DNA from: Dyadobacter linearis
Lineage (GTDB): Bacteria > Bacteroidota > Bacteroidia > Cytophagales > Spirosomataceae
Direction: 5' to 3'
NCBI RefSeq assembly: GCF_907165045.1
Contig: NZ_CAJRAU010000001.1
Coordinates: 558,001-622,000, forward strand
Length of the DNA stretch: 64,000 bases
The notes beneath the pieces were generated by a model, which had not been told where the DNA came from, did not search any database, and worked only from the letters and a program-made list of their open reading frames with translations. Below, in pieces: positions 49,359 to 59,631 of the stretch (positions are counted from its first letter, which is position 1; every line of letters begins with the position of its first letter). Made by a program: the position numbers and the translations under genes.

Positions 49359-52300
49359 ATGAAAAAAACTTTTCATCTAAGGTCCGTTTTTCACGAGCTG
49401 CGCATTGACAACGTTGCAGCGGTGTGGAAAAACGGATTTTTCGCATTCCTGTTCGTGACGCTTTCCTCTTTAAGTTTCGGTCAGTCTTTTAATGTTAAAG
49501 GGACCGTTACTGCCGAAAACGGGGAGAGTTTGCCGGGTGCCAGTGTCATATTGAAAGGCACTTCTACTGGTACTACCACCGATGTTGACGGTAAATATTC
49601 GCTCGACGTGGCCGACGCCAGCGGGACACTTGTATACACGTACATTGGTTACGTGGCGCAGGAGATTCCGATCGCAAACAAAAGCCAGATCGATGTGAAA
49701 CTGCTGAACAATGACAAAACGCTCGACGAGATCGTGGTTGTTGGTTATGGTACTCAAAAGAAAGCGACGTTAACTGGTTCTGTTTCAGAGGTTAAAGGGG
49801 CTGATATTGTAAAAAGTCCTCAGCCTAACCTTTCCAACTCGCTGGCTGGCCGGTTTTCCGGTTTTGTAGCCAACAACCGGGGCGGTGAGCCGGGTTATGA
49901 TGGATCAAGCTACACGATCCGTGGTTTTGCTTCGACAGGTAATAACGACGTTTTGATCGTTGTGGACGGTATTCCTGGCCAGGTTGGCGGATTGGAACGT
50001 CTTGATCCTAACGATATTGAGAGCATATCGATCCTGAAAGATGCTTCTGCGGCCGTTTACGGTAGCCGCGCTGCGAACGGGGTTATTCTGGTAACAACTA
50101 AGAGAGGTACTACCGGAAAGCCGGTGATCTCGTATAGTTTCAACCAGGGTTTTTCTTCCCCTACCCGCCTGCCCAAGCTGGCCGACTCGCCTACTTACGC
50201 GACGATTTTGAATGAGATCGATTACTACAACAACCCTGCGGGCGGTATGAACCAGTTTTATACAGCTGAGGAAATCGAGAAATTCAGAAACGGTTCTGAT
50301 CCTTTAAATTATCCAAATACCGACTGGCAGCGCGAGACTTTGAAGAATTTCGCTCCGCAAAACCAGCATAATCTGGGGATAAACGGCGGTACTGATAACG
50401 TAAAATACTACGTTTCACTGGGTACGATCTACCAGGATGCATTGTATAAAAATGGCGCTACGAAATACAAGCAGTACAATTTCCGCTCGAATATCGACGC
50501 GAATGTTACCAAAGATTTCAAAGTAAGCCTTTCGTTATCAGGTCGCCAGGAAAACCGGCAGTTCCCGGTTTCTTCTGCGGGCAACACATTCCGCTCTATT
50601 TACCGCGCCTACCCTACTGTGATCGCGAGATATCCGAATGGATATTACTCAACAGGTGTTGAAAACAGCAATCCGGTGGTTTTGGGAACGGATATGGGCG
50701 GTACTACGAGCAACCCAACTTCTGTTTTCAACGGAATCGTGCGGGCAAGCTACAATATGCCTTTTGTAGAAGGTTTGTCTGTGGATGGTTTCTATTCTGC
50801 TGATAAGTCTTTCAATTTTACCAAGACTTTTGCCATTCCGTACACGCTTTACAACTACGATGGCGCAAATGATGTGTACAGCCGCGTGGTTACCGGTGGT
50901 TCTGCGGGAGCGGCTTCGCTTAACCAGACCCAGGTCAATATCACTAACATTACGCAGAATATCCGGTTGAGCTACCTGCGCAGTTTTGGCAAGCATAATG
51001 TGAATACATTCGTTGCATACGAGCAGAACAAGCGGAACGAAATCACTTTCGGCGCGTCGCGGATTAATTTCCCGACGGCTTCTACTCCTGAACTTTCACA
51101 GGGAGGAGCGGCTGCAACGGACAGAAACAACTCAGGAAAGAGCTACAATTTCACGAGAAAAAGCTTCATCGGTCGGCTTGCTTATGATTTTGATGAAAAA
51201 TACCTGGCCGAAGTTCAGGCGCGTATCGACGGATCTTCTGTATTCCCGAAAGGCAAACAATTTGGTTTCTTCCCTTCTGTTTCAGCTGGTTACCGTATTT
51301 CGCAGGAAGATTGGTTTAAAAGCAGCGTCGGTTTTATCGACGATCTAAAAATCCGTGCTTCTTACGGTTCGCTGGGTAACGACAATGTGGGTCAATTCCA
51401 ATATTACAACAACTACTCTTTTGTAAACCAATATGTTACAGGTGCTAATGTGATTACGCCGGGTATTGATTTGACCAAGCTGGCTAATCCAAACATCACT
51501 TGGGAAACTTCCCGGAAAATGGATATTGGTCTGAATGCAGTGTTCTTGAAGAATTTCAACCTGGAAGTGATCTATTTCAGTCAGAAAAGATCGGATATCC
51601 TTGCAGCCAGAAACGCTTCTATCCCGAATACTTCGGGTATTGTGAACCCGCATAAAACGGATGACAACACGCCTTTGGTACCGGACGAAAATCTTGGAAA
51701 AGTAAACAGTAACGGTTTTGAAGCTACATTGGGTTACAACCACGCGGGAACATTCAGATACAACATTTCAGGTAATGTTACTTATGCCAAAAGCAAGGTA
51801 GTGTTCATCGACGAAGCTCCGGGAGTACTTGATTATCAGCGTCAAACAGGCGGCGCATTGTACCGCGACCTGTATTACCGGACACTCGGTATTTTCCGTA
51901 GCCAGGCTGATCTTGATAAATATCCCCACCTGAAAGACGCGCAGCTCGGTGACCTGATCCTGGAAGATTACAATCAGGACGGAGCGATCACGGCCGATGA
52001 CCAGATCCGTTCAGATTATGGAAATGTGCCTTTGCTGACTTATGGTGTTGTATTCAACGCCGGCTATAAGGCATTTGACCTTGCTGTGGTATTTGCGGGA
52101 CAAGGTATGGTGAGCCAATATGTATTGCCGGAATCTGGCCAGGTTGGTAACTTTTACAGCAGCTGGGCTGATAACCGGTGGAGCCCGACCAATCCCGAAG
52201 GAAGCTTCCCAAGAGTGGATACACGCTCGTCTTCCTCAGTGAACGGCGGTCTTTACAAAAATGATTTCTGGCTTAACAACGCTTCTTTCCTGCGGTTGAA

Positions 52301-52499
52301 AAATGTAGAATTTGGTTATACGCTTCCGAAAGAGACTTTATCCAAATTCAAAATTTCTACGTTGCGCGTTTATGCGAGCGCTTTCAACCTGTTTACGATC
52401 ACGGGCGTGAAGGATTATGATCCGGAAGGAAACAACCAGAGCGGACAATTTTACCCGCAACAGAGAATCCTGAACCTGGGTGTGAACATTAAGTTTTAA
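49359..52499 (+). CDS. SusC/RagA-type TonB-dependent outer-membrane transporter
   Basis: 1046 residues. Extended signal region ending LSFGQSF, then the carboxypeptidase-like N-terminal domain (VKGTVTAENGESLPGASVILKGTSTGTTTDVDGKYSL), the TonB-box region and plug beginning EIVVVGYGTQKKATLTGSVSEVKGADI, and a beta-barrel ending NLGVNIKF. All are standard SusC features. It would import a glycan oligosaccharide across the outer membrane together with the SusD-like lipoprotein encoded 17 bases downstream. Its promoter lies at about 49281. Confidence 0.97.
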   Translation: MKKTFHLRSVFHELRIDNVAAVWKNGFFAFLFVTLSSLSFGQSFNVKGTVTAENGESLPGASVILKGTSTGTTTDVDGKYSLDVADASGTLVYTYIGYVAQEIPIANKSQIDVKLLNNDKTLDEIVVVGYGTQKKATLTGSVSEVKGADIVKSPQPNLSNSLAGRFSGFVANNRGGEPGYDGSSYTIRGFASTGNNDVLIVVDGIPGQVGGLERLDPNDIESISILKDASAAVYGSRAANGVILVTTKRGTTGKPVISYSFNQGFSSPTRLPKLADSPTYATILNEIDYYNNPAGGMNQFYTAEEIEKFRNGSDPLNYPNTDWQRETLKNFAPQNQHNLGINGGTDNVKYYVSLGTIYQDALYKNGATKYKQYNFRSNIDANVTKDFKVSLSLSGRQENRQFPVSSAGNTFRSIYRAYPTVIARYPNGYYSTGVENSNPVVLGTDMGGTTSNPTSVFNGIVRASYNMPFVEGLSVDGFYSADKSFNFTKTFAIPYTLYNYDGANDVYSRVVTGGSAGAASLNQTQVNITNITQNIRLSYLRSFGKHNVNTFVAYEQNKRNEITFGASRINFPTASTPELSQGGAAATDRNNSGKSYNFTRKSFIGRLAYDFDEKYLAEVQARIDGSSVFPKGKQFGFFPSVSAGYRISQEDWFKSSVGFIDDLKIRASYGSLGNDNVGQFQYYNNYSFVNQYVTGANVITPGIDLTKLANPNITWETSRKMDIGLNAVFLKNFNLEVIYFSQKRSDILAARNASIPNTSGIVNPHKTDDNTPLVPDENLGKVNSNGFEATLGYNHAGTFRYNISGNVTYAKSKVVFIDEAPGVLDYQRQTGGALYRDLYYRTLGIFRSQADLDKYPHLKDAQLGDLILEDYNQDGAITADDQIRSDYGNVPLLTYGVVFNAGYKAFDLAVVFAGQGMVSQYVLPESGQVGNFYSSWADNRWSPTNPEGSFPRVDTRSSSSVNGGLYKNDFWLNNASFLRLKNVEFGYTLPKETLSKFKISTLRVYASAFNLFTITGVKDYDPEGNNQSGQFYPQQRILNLGVNIKF

Positions 52500-52516
52500 T
52501 TGTTAAAATATTGAAT

Positions 52517-54205
52517 ATGAAACGAATAAAAAATATAACCACGCTTGCCGTCGCAGCATTGATGGTCTCAATGGGATCGGTGATGACGAGCTGCCAGGAG
52601 AACTTCCTGGACGTGGTACCTACCGACCGGGTTTCGGATGCGTCGATCTTGTCAGATTCCGTTCTTTTTGAATCTTATATCCTGAACCGGTATATGGGGA
52701 CACGGCTTACTGATAAAGAAGCCGAGGGTACTAACCCAGGTTTTGGCCGCGGATTTGAATATGCGATGTGGTCGTCACTTACCGACGAGTCGATTTACAA
52801 CAATGACGACAATACCTGGCTTATCCAACGGGGACAGATCGCGCCTGAGAATACGGGTATTGCGGGTACCTTTTGGGGAAGAAGTTACAGGAGCATTCGC
52901 GAGATCAATTACGCATTGGCGAATGTAGACAAGGTGCCGATGAGCGAAGGTAAAAAGAGTCAGCTAAGAGGCGAAATGCAGTTTATCCGCGCGTTCCGCT
53001 ACCATGATCTGATCCGAAATTATGGTAAGGTGGTTTTGCTGGGAGATAAAGTTTACGAGATCAGCGACGATCTTACTGCCGACGAACTTTTCCAGCGCTC
53101 GGACATCAAAACGGCGATCGATTACGCAGTGGCACAGCTAGATGAAGCGGCTGCATTGCTTCCGGCTTCCAATGACAATAACTGGAAATTGGGCAGAGCG
53201 ACGAAAGGCGCGGCAATGGCTTTGAAAGCTAGATTACTACTTTACGGAGCGAGTCCATTGTACAATGCAGCTACCTGGCAACAAGCAGCAGCGGCATCAA
53301 AAGCGGTGATGGATTTGAACAAATACACTCTCTATACGGGCGGTTACCGCAATTTGTTTTTGACAAATGATAATCCTGAGATCATTTTCAGCCGCATTTA
53401 CGCACAGGGAGCACGCCACGTGACTTTGGAAATTGCAAACGGCCCGAATAGCTATAATGCATGGGGCGGCAATGTGCCTGTTCAAAATCTGGTCGATGAC
53501 TATGAAATGATGGATGGTACCAAGATCACGGAAACCGGAACGAGCTACGATCCCACTCAGCCTTATAAAAACCGGGACCCACGGTTCTACGAAACGATCC
53601 TGTACAATGGCGCACCTTACCGTGGCAGCACGATCGAGACTTTTACGCCGGGCGGCAAGGATAGCAAAGACGGTCCTTCGAACTGGAATACCTCGAAGAC
53701 GGGCTATTACCTGAAAAAATTCATGAACGACGCGCTGCCGATCGATAATCCGTGGGATATTGCCGGAACGCAAACGTGGATCTATTTCAGATATGCGGAG
53801 ATTTTGCTAAGTTACGCAGAGGCTCAGAATGAGGCTGTCGGCCCCGACGCATCGGTTTATGCGGCTGTAAATGCAGTTCGCCAGCGTACCGGCGTAGCGA
53901 TGCCAGCGTTGAAAACAGGATTGACACAGGCGCAAATGCGTGAAAAGATCAGAAACGAGAGACGTATTGAACTTGCATTTGAAGAGCACCGCTATTACGA
54001 TGTGAGAAGGTGGAAAATCGCCGACAGAACCGAGAATGTACCCGCCTACGGTATTGAGATCGGGAAGGCCGGCAATGCATTTACCTACACTAAAAAAGAA
54101 GCGCTGACCGGTAAGAGCTTTGCCGAAAAGCAGTACTGGCTGCCGATCCCACGGGCGGAAATCCAGGCTTCGAACAATAAGCTGGAACAAAATCCGGGAT
54201 ATTAA
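52517..54205 (+). CDS. SusD/RagB-type glycan-binding lipoprotein
   Basis: 562 residues from the ATG at 52517 (an upstream TTG is in frame). Lipoprotein signal with cysteine at residue 26 (SVMTSCQ). Typical SusD start (FLDVVPTDRVSD), TPR-like middle and the end YYDVRRWKIADRTE with YWLPIPRAEIQASNNKLEQNPGY. It sits on the cell surface over the SusC barrel and binds the glycan. Ends with its own terminator before the GH30 gene. Confidence 0.97.
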   Translation: MKRIKNITTLAVAALMVSMGSVMTSCQENFLDVVPTDRVSDASILSDSVLFESYILNRYMGTRLTDKEAEGTNPGFGRGFEYAMWSSLTDESIYNNDDNTWLIQRGQIAPENTGIAGTFWGRSYRSIREINYALANVDKVPMSEGKKSQLRGEMQFIRAFRYHDLIRNYGKVVLLGDKVYEISDDLTADELFQRSDIKTAIDYAVAQLDEAAALLPASNDNNWKLGRATKGAAMALKARLLLYGASPLYNAATWQQAAAASKAVMDLNKYTLYTGGYRNLFLTNDNPEIIFSRIYAQGARHVTLEIANGPNSYNAWGGNVPVQNLVDDYEMMDGTKITETGTSYDPTQPYKNRDPRFYETILYNGAPYRGSTIETFTPGGKDSKDGPSNWNTSKTGYYLKKFMNDALPIDNPWDIAGTQTWIYFRYAEILLSYAEAQNEAVGPDASVYAAVNAVRQRTGVAMPALKTGLTQAQMREKIRNERRIELAFEEHRYYDVRRWKIADRTENVPAYGIEIGKAGNAFTYTKKEALTGKSFAEKQYWLPIPRAEIQASNNKLEQNPGY

Positions 54206-54212
54206 TTCTTCC

Positions 54213-54248
54213 AAAGCCGCCTTTTCTAACCGGAGAGGCGGCTTTTTT
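54213..54248 (+). terminator. Terminator after the SusD gene
   Basis: AAAGCCGCC (54213-54221) pairs with GGCGGCTTT (54237-54245), nine pairs with a 15-base loop, and TTTA follows. It stands between SusD and the GH30 gene, so the latter may depend on read-through or on a promoter in the short gap. Confidence 0.8.
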
Positions 54249-54276
54249 ATTTACCTAAAACCAAAAACGGATAGCG

Positions 54277-55833
54277 ATGCATAAATACCGTAAGCTACTT
54301 TTTTCCCTCGGTCTTCTCTCCTCTTTGTCCGCCTGCGCAGGCAGTGAGCCCGCCAGCCAAAATGTGCCGGATACGCGTGCGGCTATAAAAATTACAATTG
54401 ACCCTTCCAAAACTTACCAAACCATTTCACATTTCGGCGCTTCGGACGCATGGTCCGCGCAGTTTGTCGGGAAATGGCCGGATGCGAAGAAAAATGGCAT
54501 TGCCGATCTGCTTTTCAGTCAGGATACGCTGGCCGACGGGCGCCTGAAAGGGATCGGACTTTCGATGTGGCGCTTTAATATCGGCGCAGGAACTGCCGAG
54601 CAGGGCGAAAACAGTGGTATCAAAGACGAGTGGCGGCGCGCGGAATCGTTTCTCAATAATGATGGAACATATAACTGGGAGAAACAAGCGGGGCAGGTCT
54701 GGTTTCTGAATGCGGCCAAAACGCGTGGTGTCAGCAGCTTTCTGGCGTTTCCGAATAGTCCGCCGGTACAGTTTACAAATAACAAAAAGGGTTATGCGGA
54801 TAACGGTAAGTCGAACCTTTCTGCGGGGAAGTTTGAGCAGTTCGCCGGGTTCATGTCGGATGTAGTTGCCGGAATTCAGAAGAAAACGGGCATTTTGTTC
54901 GATTATATCAGCCCTGTCAATGAGCCGCAATGGGATTGGAGCGACGGCGGCCAGGAAGGAACGCCGTTTTATAACAATGAAATCGCGGGTATTACCAGGT
55001 CTCTCAGCAAGGCGCTTTTAAGCAAAAACCTTTCAACCAAAATCAATATCGCCGAAGCCGGGCAAATTGATTATTTATATTCTCAAAGTAATAAACCGGG
55101 CCGCGGAGATCAGATCAAGGCATTTTTTGATAAAAGCTCAGCGGAATATGTTGGGGATATGTCGAATATAACTCCCGTAATCTCTGGTCACAGCTATTTC
55201 ACAACTTCCACTTACAAGAATGCGGTGATGAAAAGGCAGCAGGTTTCGGCTGCATTGAAAACTGTTCCCGGGTTACAATACTGGATGTCGGAGTACTGTA
55301 TTTTGGGAGATAATGAGGGAGAGATCAAGGGCGGAGGTAAAGATCTGGGCATTGATCCTGGACTTTACGTTGCGAAAGTAATTCATAATGACCTTGTTAA
55401 CGCCAACGCAACTGCCTGGCACTGGTGGATCGCAATCTCGCCTTACGATTACAAGGACGGGTTGGTTTATATTGATAAAAACAAAAGTGACGGTGAATAT
55501 AAGTCCTCCAAAATGCTCTGGGCATTGGGAAATTTCAGTCAGTTCATTCGCCCGGGCGCGACGCGGGTTGCCGTTTCCGGTATTTCTGAAAACGAGAAAT
55601 TGCTGATTTCTTCTTATAAAAATGCGGACAACAAGCTGGTAACCGTGATCATCAACTCTGACTCTGCTCCTGCCGAGATCGAATTGAATATCCCCGGAAA
55701 CGAGCCCACAAAACGCAAAACCTACACTACCTCCGCCTCCGCTGACCTGCAACCCGGCAATAAGCCAGGTAACGGGTCAGCAGTGACGGTTCCTGCGCGG
55801 AGTGTGGTGACTGTTGTGGATTTAGTGAAGTAA
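54277..55833 (+). CDS. GH30 family glycoside hydrolase lipoprotein, endo-beta-1,6-galactanase-like
   Basis: 518 residues. Lipoprotein signal with cysteine at residue 20 (LSSLSAC). GH30 barrel: ISHFGASDAWSAQFVGKW at the start, acid/base E216 in SPVNEPQWDW and nucleophile E339 in WMSEYCILG, then the side beta domain (LLISSYKNADNKLVTVIINSD). The GASDAW motif and overall style resemble endo-beta-1,6-galactanases of the family, but beta-1,6-glucan or another glycan cannot be excluded. It should act at the cell surface on the polymer whose fragments the SusC/SusD pair imports. Confidence 0.9.
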   Translation: MHKYRKLLFSLGLLSSLSACAGSEPASQNVPDTRAAIKITIDPSKTYQTISHFGASDAWSAQFVGKWPDAKKNGIADLLFSQDTLADGRLKGIGLSMWRFNIGAGTAEQGENSGIKDEWRRAESFLNNDGTYNWEKQAGQVWFLNAAKTRGVSSFLAFPNSPPVQFTNNKKGYADNGKSNLSAGKFEQFAGFMSDVVAGIQKKTGILFDYISPVNEPQWDWSDGGQEGTPFYNNEIAGITRSLSKALLSKNLSTKINIAEAGQIDYLYSQSNKPGRGDQIKAFFDKSSAEYVGDMSNITPVISGHSYFTTSTYKNAVMKRQQVSAALKTVPGLQYWMSEYCILGDNEGEIKGGGKDLGIDPGLYVAKVIHNDLVNANATAWHWWIAISPYDYKDGLVYIDKNKSDGEYKSSKMLWALGNFSQFIRPGATRVAVSGISENEKLLISSYKNADNKLVTVIINSDSAPAEIELNIPGNEPTKRKTYTTSASADLQPGNKPGNGSAVTVPARSVVTVVDLVK

Positions 55834-55857
55834 CTGTTTTCAAAGGCGGGTAAGGTC

Positions 55858-56841
55858 TTACTTTGGGTCTGTGAGCTTGATTTGTGCAGCATTATAAGCC
55901 CCAAAGCAGCCCAGCCCGCCTTTTACATTGGTATAGACCAGTGTCGGCTCCGCAAAAGGGTTATCCGAACTGTTCCTGATTTCCAGCGAGCGTTGATATT
56001 TATAGTAGTTGATATCAATATTAAATACGCTCATCAGCACTTCCTTAATTTTGGTGTTGGGGTAAACTATGACCTTACTCCCATCTTTGTTTGTTCGTTC
56101 ACTTTGCTGCGGTAAATTAACTTTTCCGACGGGCGAATTAAGTATTGCGCCATTCAAATGGTTGTCACTCAAAATTTCATTTTTCTCCGTTCGCCATCTC
56201 CAATTGAATTTATGTTGTACAACAATCCTTTTCTCAACGAATACCCCATTTAATTTTGGTGCGGCAACGTTGTAGTCAAAATCAATAAGCGCATGCACTT
56301 TGTAATTGTTGGTATCTGAGGGGATATCCTGCCAGGCTATATTCAAAGTAATGGCCGAGTCCTTATTGAGGGGATCGATATTTTGATATATAGAGCTTAA
56401 AATCAGCAATGTGTCAAATGCATACGATTTAATAACTGGTACTTTGCCCGGAACCGTGCATTCGGCGGATACATTTCTTTTCCCATCCGAAACAGTAAGT
56501 ACATATTTCTTCGACGGAACAATAGGAAACTGTGACTGCGGAAGACTATAAATCTTGTTGGCCGAATCGTATGGAATCTGCATTTCATTGATCCCGTCGG
56601 AAATCAGGACCGTCGCATTATCCAGACTTTTTTCCACTGCCCCTGCACCATTGAACATCGGTGCAGATTCAGAGACTATCACGTTAATAAAAGGCAGCTG
56701 AGGCGAAATAATCGAGTTTATAACCAGCTTTGATTCAATCTGCGGAAGCTTCGAAGGCGGAATGTCGGTGACCAGCGACTCGCAGGATGTCAGATAAATG
56801 GTCAGCAGAACAATGCAGGAAATCGTTTTTAGTGTGTTCAT
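55858..56841 (-). CDS. DUF4249 lipoprotein
   Basis: 327 residues with a lipoprotein signal (LTIYLTSCES, cysteine 20). DUF4249 pattern: KLVINSIISPQLPFINVIVSESAPM, NATVLISDGINEMQIPYD, KKYVLTVSDGKRNVSAECTVP and the end VKGGLGCFGAYNAAQIKL. Found in pairs with TonB-dependent receptors; here it starts three bases after the receiver's stop on the same strand, so they form an operon. Its role may be ligand binding at the outer membrane. Convergent with the GH30 gene. Confidence 0.93.
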   Translation of the reverse strand: MNTLKTISCIVLLTIYLTSCESLVTDIPPSKLPQIESKLVINSIISPQLPFINVIVSESAPMFNGAGAVEKSLDNATVLISDGINEMQIPYDSANKIYSLPQSQFPIVPSKKYVLTVSDGKRNVSAECTVPGKVPVIKSYAFDTLLILSSIYQNIDPLNKDSAITLNIAWQDIPSDTNNYKVHALIDFDYNVAAPKLNGVFVEKRIVVQHKFNWRWRTEKNEILSDNHLNGAILNSPVGKVNLPQQSERTNKDGSKVIVYPNTKIKEVLMSVFNIDINYYKYQRSLEIRNSSDNPFAEPTLVYTNVKGGLGCFGAYNAAQIKLTDPK

Positions 56842-56844
56842 GAC

Positions 56845-59247
56845 TTAAAATTTGAAGTTGTAACTAACAGAAGGAATTACCGGAAACAGCGAGTACTTAT
56901 TGAGATAAGTTTTGCGCTCCCCGCCTGGCAGGATATCTTGTGAAATGTCATAGAAGAAGACGTTTTTCCGGTTATAGACATTATATACGCTAATTTCCCA
57001 GGTGCGCTCGTACCGCTTTTTCTTTTTATGAAACTGTATGGCGAGATCCATCCGATGAAATGCTTCTGCCCGGAAGTCATTCTTCCCCTTATATTCCGTA
57101 ACCCGGTATCCTCCCTTGGTTTTGTTCAGGGAATGTTCATTTGGATTGTAGCTGCTGAAAAAGCTGTTATCGATTGCATCGTACGTGGCGGCGGGAATCG
57201 TAAGTGCATTCCCGGTCCCGTAAACCCAGCTCGCAGACAACGAGACCCTCTTGTTAAACTCATAAATACTGACAATAGAAAGATCGTGGCGGCGATCGTA
57301 CCTTGGATAAAATGTCTGTCCGTTATTCAGCTCGGGAAACTTCCAGTAGATCCACGAAAGCGTATAACCAACCCAGCCCGAAAGTTTGCCCCGCTTTTTT
57401 TGCAGAAGAAATTCTGATCCGTAAGACCAGCCATTTCCCACCGTCACATTATCCTGCCACTTCACATCATTTGCATTGGCTCCGCTGAGACCCAGGAAAG
57501 TAGCGCCTTCCTTGTAGCTGAGGATATTGTTCATATTCTTGTAAAAACCCTCCAATGTAAATGTAAGTCCACGGTTTGGCAGATCTTTGGCAAATCCGAA
57601 TGCGATTTGACTTGACTGCTGCGGTGCGATTTGATCCGTGCTGGTTACCCAAAGATCAGTGGGAAGCCCCATTCCGGTATTTGAAAGCAGGTGAACATAT
57701 TGGTTCATCTTTGCATACGAAACCTTGGCCGAGAAGTCAGTAGCTAGTTTTAGTGCCGCTGAAAAGCGTGGCTCGGGATTGATATAACTCTTTTTTTCCG
57801 ACTTGAAATGACTCAACCGAAAACCCAGATTCATTTTTAATGCATCAAAAGGCTGCCAGGTATCTTCTACATAAATAGCCGATTCCAGTGAACGAACAGG
57901 GTTTTCAACCGGATTTATAGCTTGTTCACTATTAAAACCTTTTATTGCAATAGCAGAGGGAACAGATTTGTGCAGTGTGGCCTGGCCGCCGAATTTGATC
58001 GAATGGGAAGCCGTCGGGTAGTAATCAAAATCTGCTTTTAAACTAAAATCCCTGATGTGTGAATCGTAGCGCATGTTCGATTCCGTGGGTTCCTGCTCTT
58101 TATCGAAAGATTCCTTCGTGTAGCTTGTTGTCGCAAAATTGAAATCAGTAAAGACGAGGGAAGTATTTACAAAAAGCTTCGAATTCAAAATGTGGTTCCA
58201 ACGCATTGTGGCGGTTGCATTGCCCCAATCCAGACCGGCCCGCATCTGGAAATCATCACGGTTTTCTTTAATGTAAAATTTGTCCTGCCCGAGGTATCCG
58301 CTCAGGTACAGCTTGTCTTTCGGCCCCAGATCAAAGTTTATCTTTGCATTCATATCGTAGAAATAATAGCCGGGCCGGACTTTGCTTTGCCCCGGTTTCT
58401 GCGGTTTTCCAAGAAAAGGTGCAGCAAGCAGATCAATATATGTTCTTCTTCCCGAGATCAGAAAAGATGATTTTCCTTTGGAAAGAGGTCCTTCCAGCGT
58501 CAGCCGGGAAGCAATAAGTCCGATCCCACCCTCTCCGTGCAGTTTATCCTTGCTCCCCTCCTTCATATTCAATTCTACGACGGATGAAAGCCGGCCGCCA
58601 TAACGTGCAGGAAAGCCTCCCTTTGTCAGCTCGACATTCCTGATCGCGTCGCTATTGAATACCGAGAAAAAACCGAAAAGGTGACTTGCATTGTAAACGA
58701 CCGCATCATCCAGGATAATCAGATTCTGATCGGGCCCGCCTCCACGGACATACAGCCCGGTTTGCCCCTCCGAACCCTTCTGAACACCCGGCATCAGTTG
58801 GAGCCCTTTTATCACATCCTTTTCCCCAAATAGCGAAGGCATTTTTTTGATTTGTTCAATAGGGATTTCAAGGACACTCATTTGTACCGAGCCGCTCACA
58901 TTTTCTTCCTGCCTGCGTGCGGAAACGGTTACTTCCTCTAACTGTCGGGCGGAAGGTAAAAGAATATTCAGTTGGGCGTTGTTCCGCGCGCTGATAGTAC
59001 GTTGAATTGTTTCATAACCCACAAGCGAGCAAGAAATGGTTACTGAATCCGAAGCGGGTATGGTTAGCGAGTAGAAACCGTAATTGTTGGTCGCTATACC
59101 AGTTGAAGTACCAGGAATGTAAACGTTTACACCGGCAAGCAACTCCTGGCTCCCTTTTTCTTTGACCACTCCGCTGATCGTTATACGTTCCTGCCCGCAT
59201 ACGGAGAATATGATCAGGCAGAACAAAATTGTTGCTGATAATCTCAT
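56845..59247 (-). CDS. TonB-dependent outer-membrane receptor
   Basis: 800 residues from the ATG at 59247, which gives a signal peptide (MRLSATILFCLIIFSVCGQ). Carboxypeptidase-like domain (ISGVVKEKGSQELLAGVNVYIPGTSTGIATNNYGFYSL), a plug with KDVIKGLQLMPGVQKGSEGQTGLYVRGGGPDQNLIILDDAVVYN and a long barrel ending FPVIPSVSYNFKF. This is the receptor type that comes with DUF4249 proteins. The transported compound is unknown. The 384-base gap before it (59248-59631) holds no gene; no clear promoter was recognised. Confidence 0.95.
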   Translation of the reverse strand: MRLSATILFCLIIFSVCGQERITISGVVKEKGSQELLAGVNVYIPGTSTGIATNNYGFYSLTIPASDSVTISCSLVGYETIQRTISARNNAQLNILLPSARQLEEVTVSARRQEENVSGSVQMSVLEIPIEQIKKMPSLFGEKDVIKGLQLMPGVQKGSEGQTGLYVRGGGPDQNLIILDDAVVYNASHLFGFFSVFNSDAIRNVELTKGGFPARYGGRLSSVVELNMKEGSKDKLHGEGGIGLIASRLTLEGPLSKGKSSFLISGRRTYIDLLAAPFLGKPQKPGQSKVRPGYYFYDMNAKINFDLGPKDKLYLSGYLGQDKFYIKENRDDFQMRAGLDWGNATATMRWNHILNSKLFVNTSLVFTDFNFATTSYTKESFDKEQEPTESNMRYDSHIRDFSLKADFDYYPTASHSIKFGGQATLHKSVPSAIAIKGFNSEQAINPVENPVRSLESAIYVEDTWQPFDALKMNLGFRLSHFKSEKKSYINPEPRFSAALKLATDFSAKVSYAKMNQYVHLLSNTGMGLPTDLWVTSTDQIAPQQSSQIAFGFAKDLPNRGLTFTLEGFYKNMNNILSYKEGATFLGLSGANANDVKWQDNVTVGNGWSYGSEFLLQKKRGKLSGWVGYTLSWIYWKFPELNNGQTFYPRYDRRHDLSIVSIYEFNKRVSLSASWVYGTGNALTIPAATYDAIDNSFFSSYNPNEHSLNKTKGGYRVTEYKGKNDFRAEAFHRMDLAIQFHKKKKRYERTWEISVYNVYNRKNVFFYDISQDILPGGERKTYLNKYSLFPVIPSVSYNFKF

Positions 59248-59631
59248 AATTTTGAAGATTGGCGCATCAGCGGGACGCAATTTCTCCGGCTCTGTATAAG
59301 AGGAAATCGCTAGGTCCGGTCGCCCGAATGGAATAAGTAATCCCGCTGAATGCGATGGTGAATGGAAAGAAAAACTGCTACTTTTTGACGGTTCCTGATT
59401 TGAAAGGAATCAAACTGGATCTTTTCATGGGTGATATCGTTTTTAGGTTTCTTGATTGAAATTCAAATCAACCGTCACGAAATCCATGCCTTTCGGGTCG
59501 CGAAATGTTTCGTAGCTTTTTAAAGGTATTGCCGCGATGATTTAACGGTAGTACAGTGGTGACTTGCTGACTGGGCTTTCAGCTTTAATGCGCTATGTGG
59601 GGATTTCGTGGACAGGTTAGGTCGCTAACAA

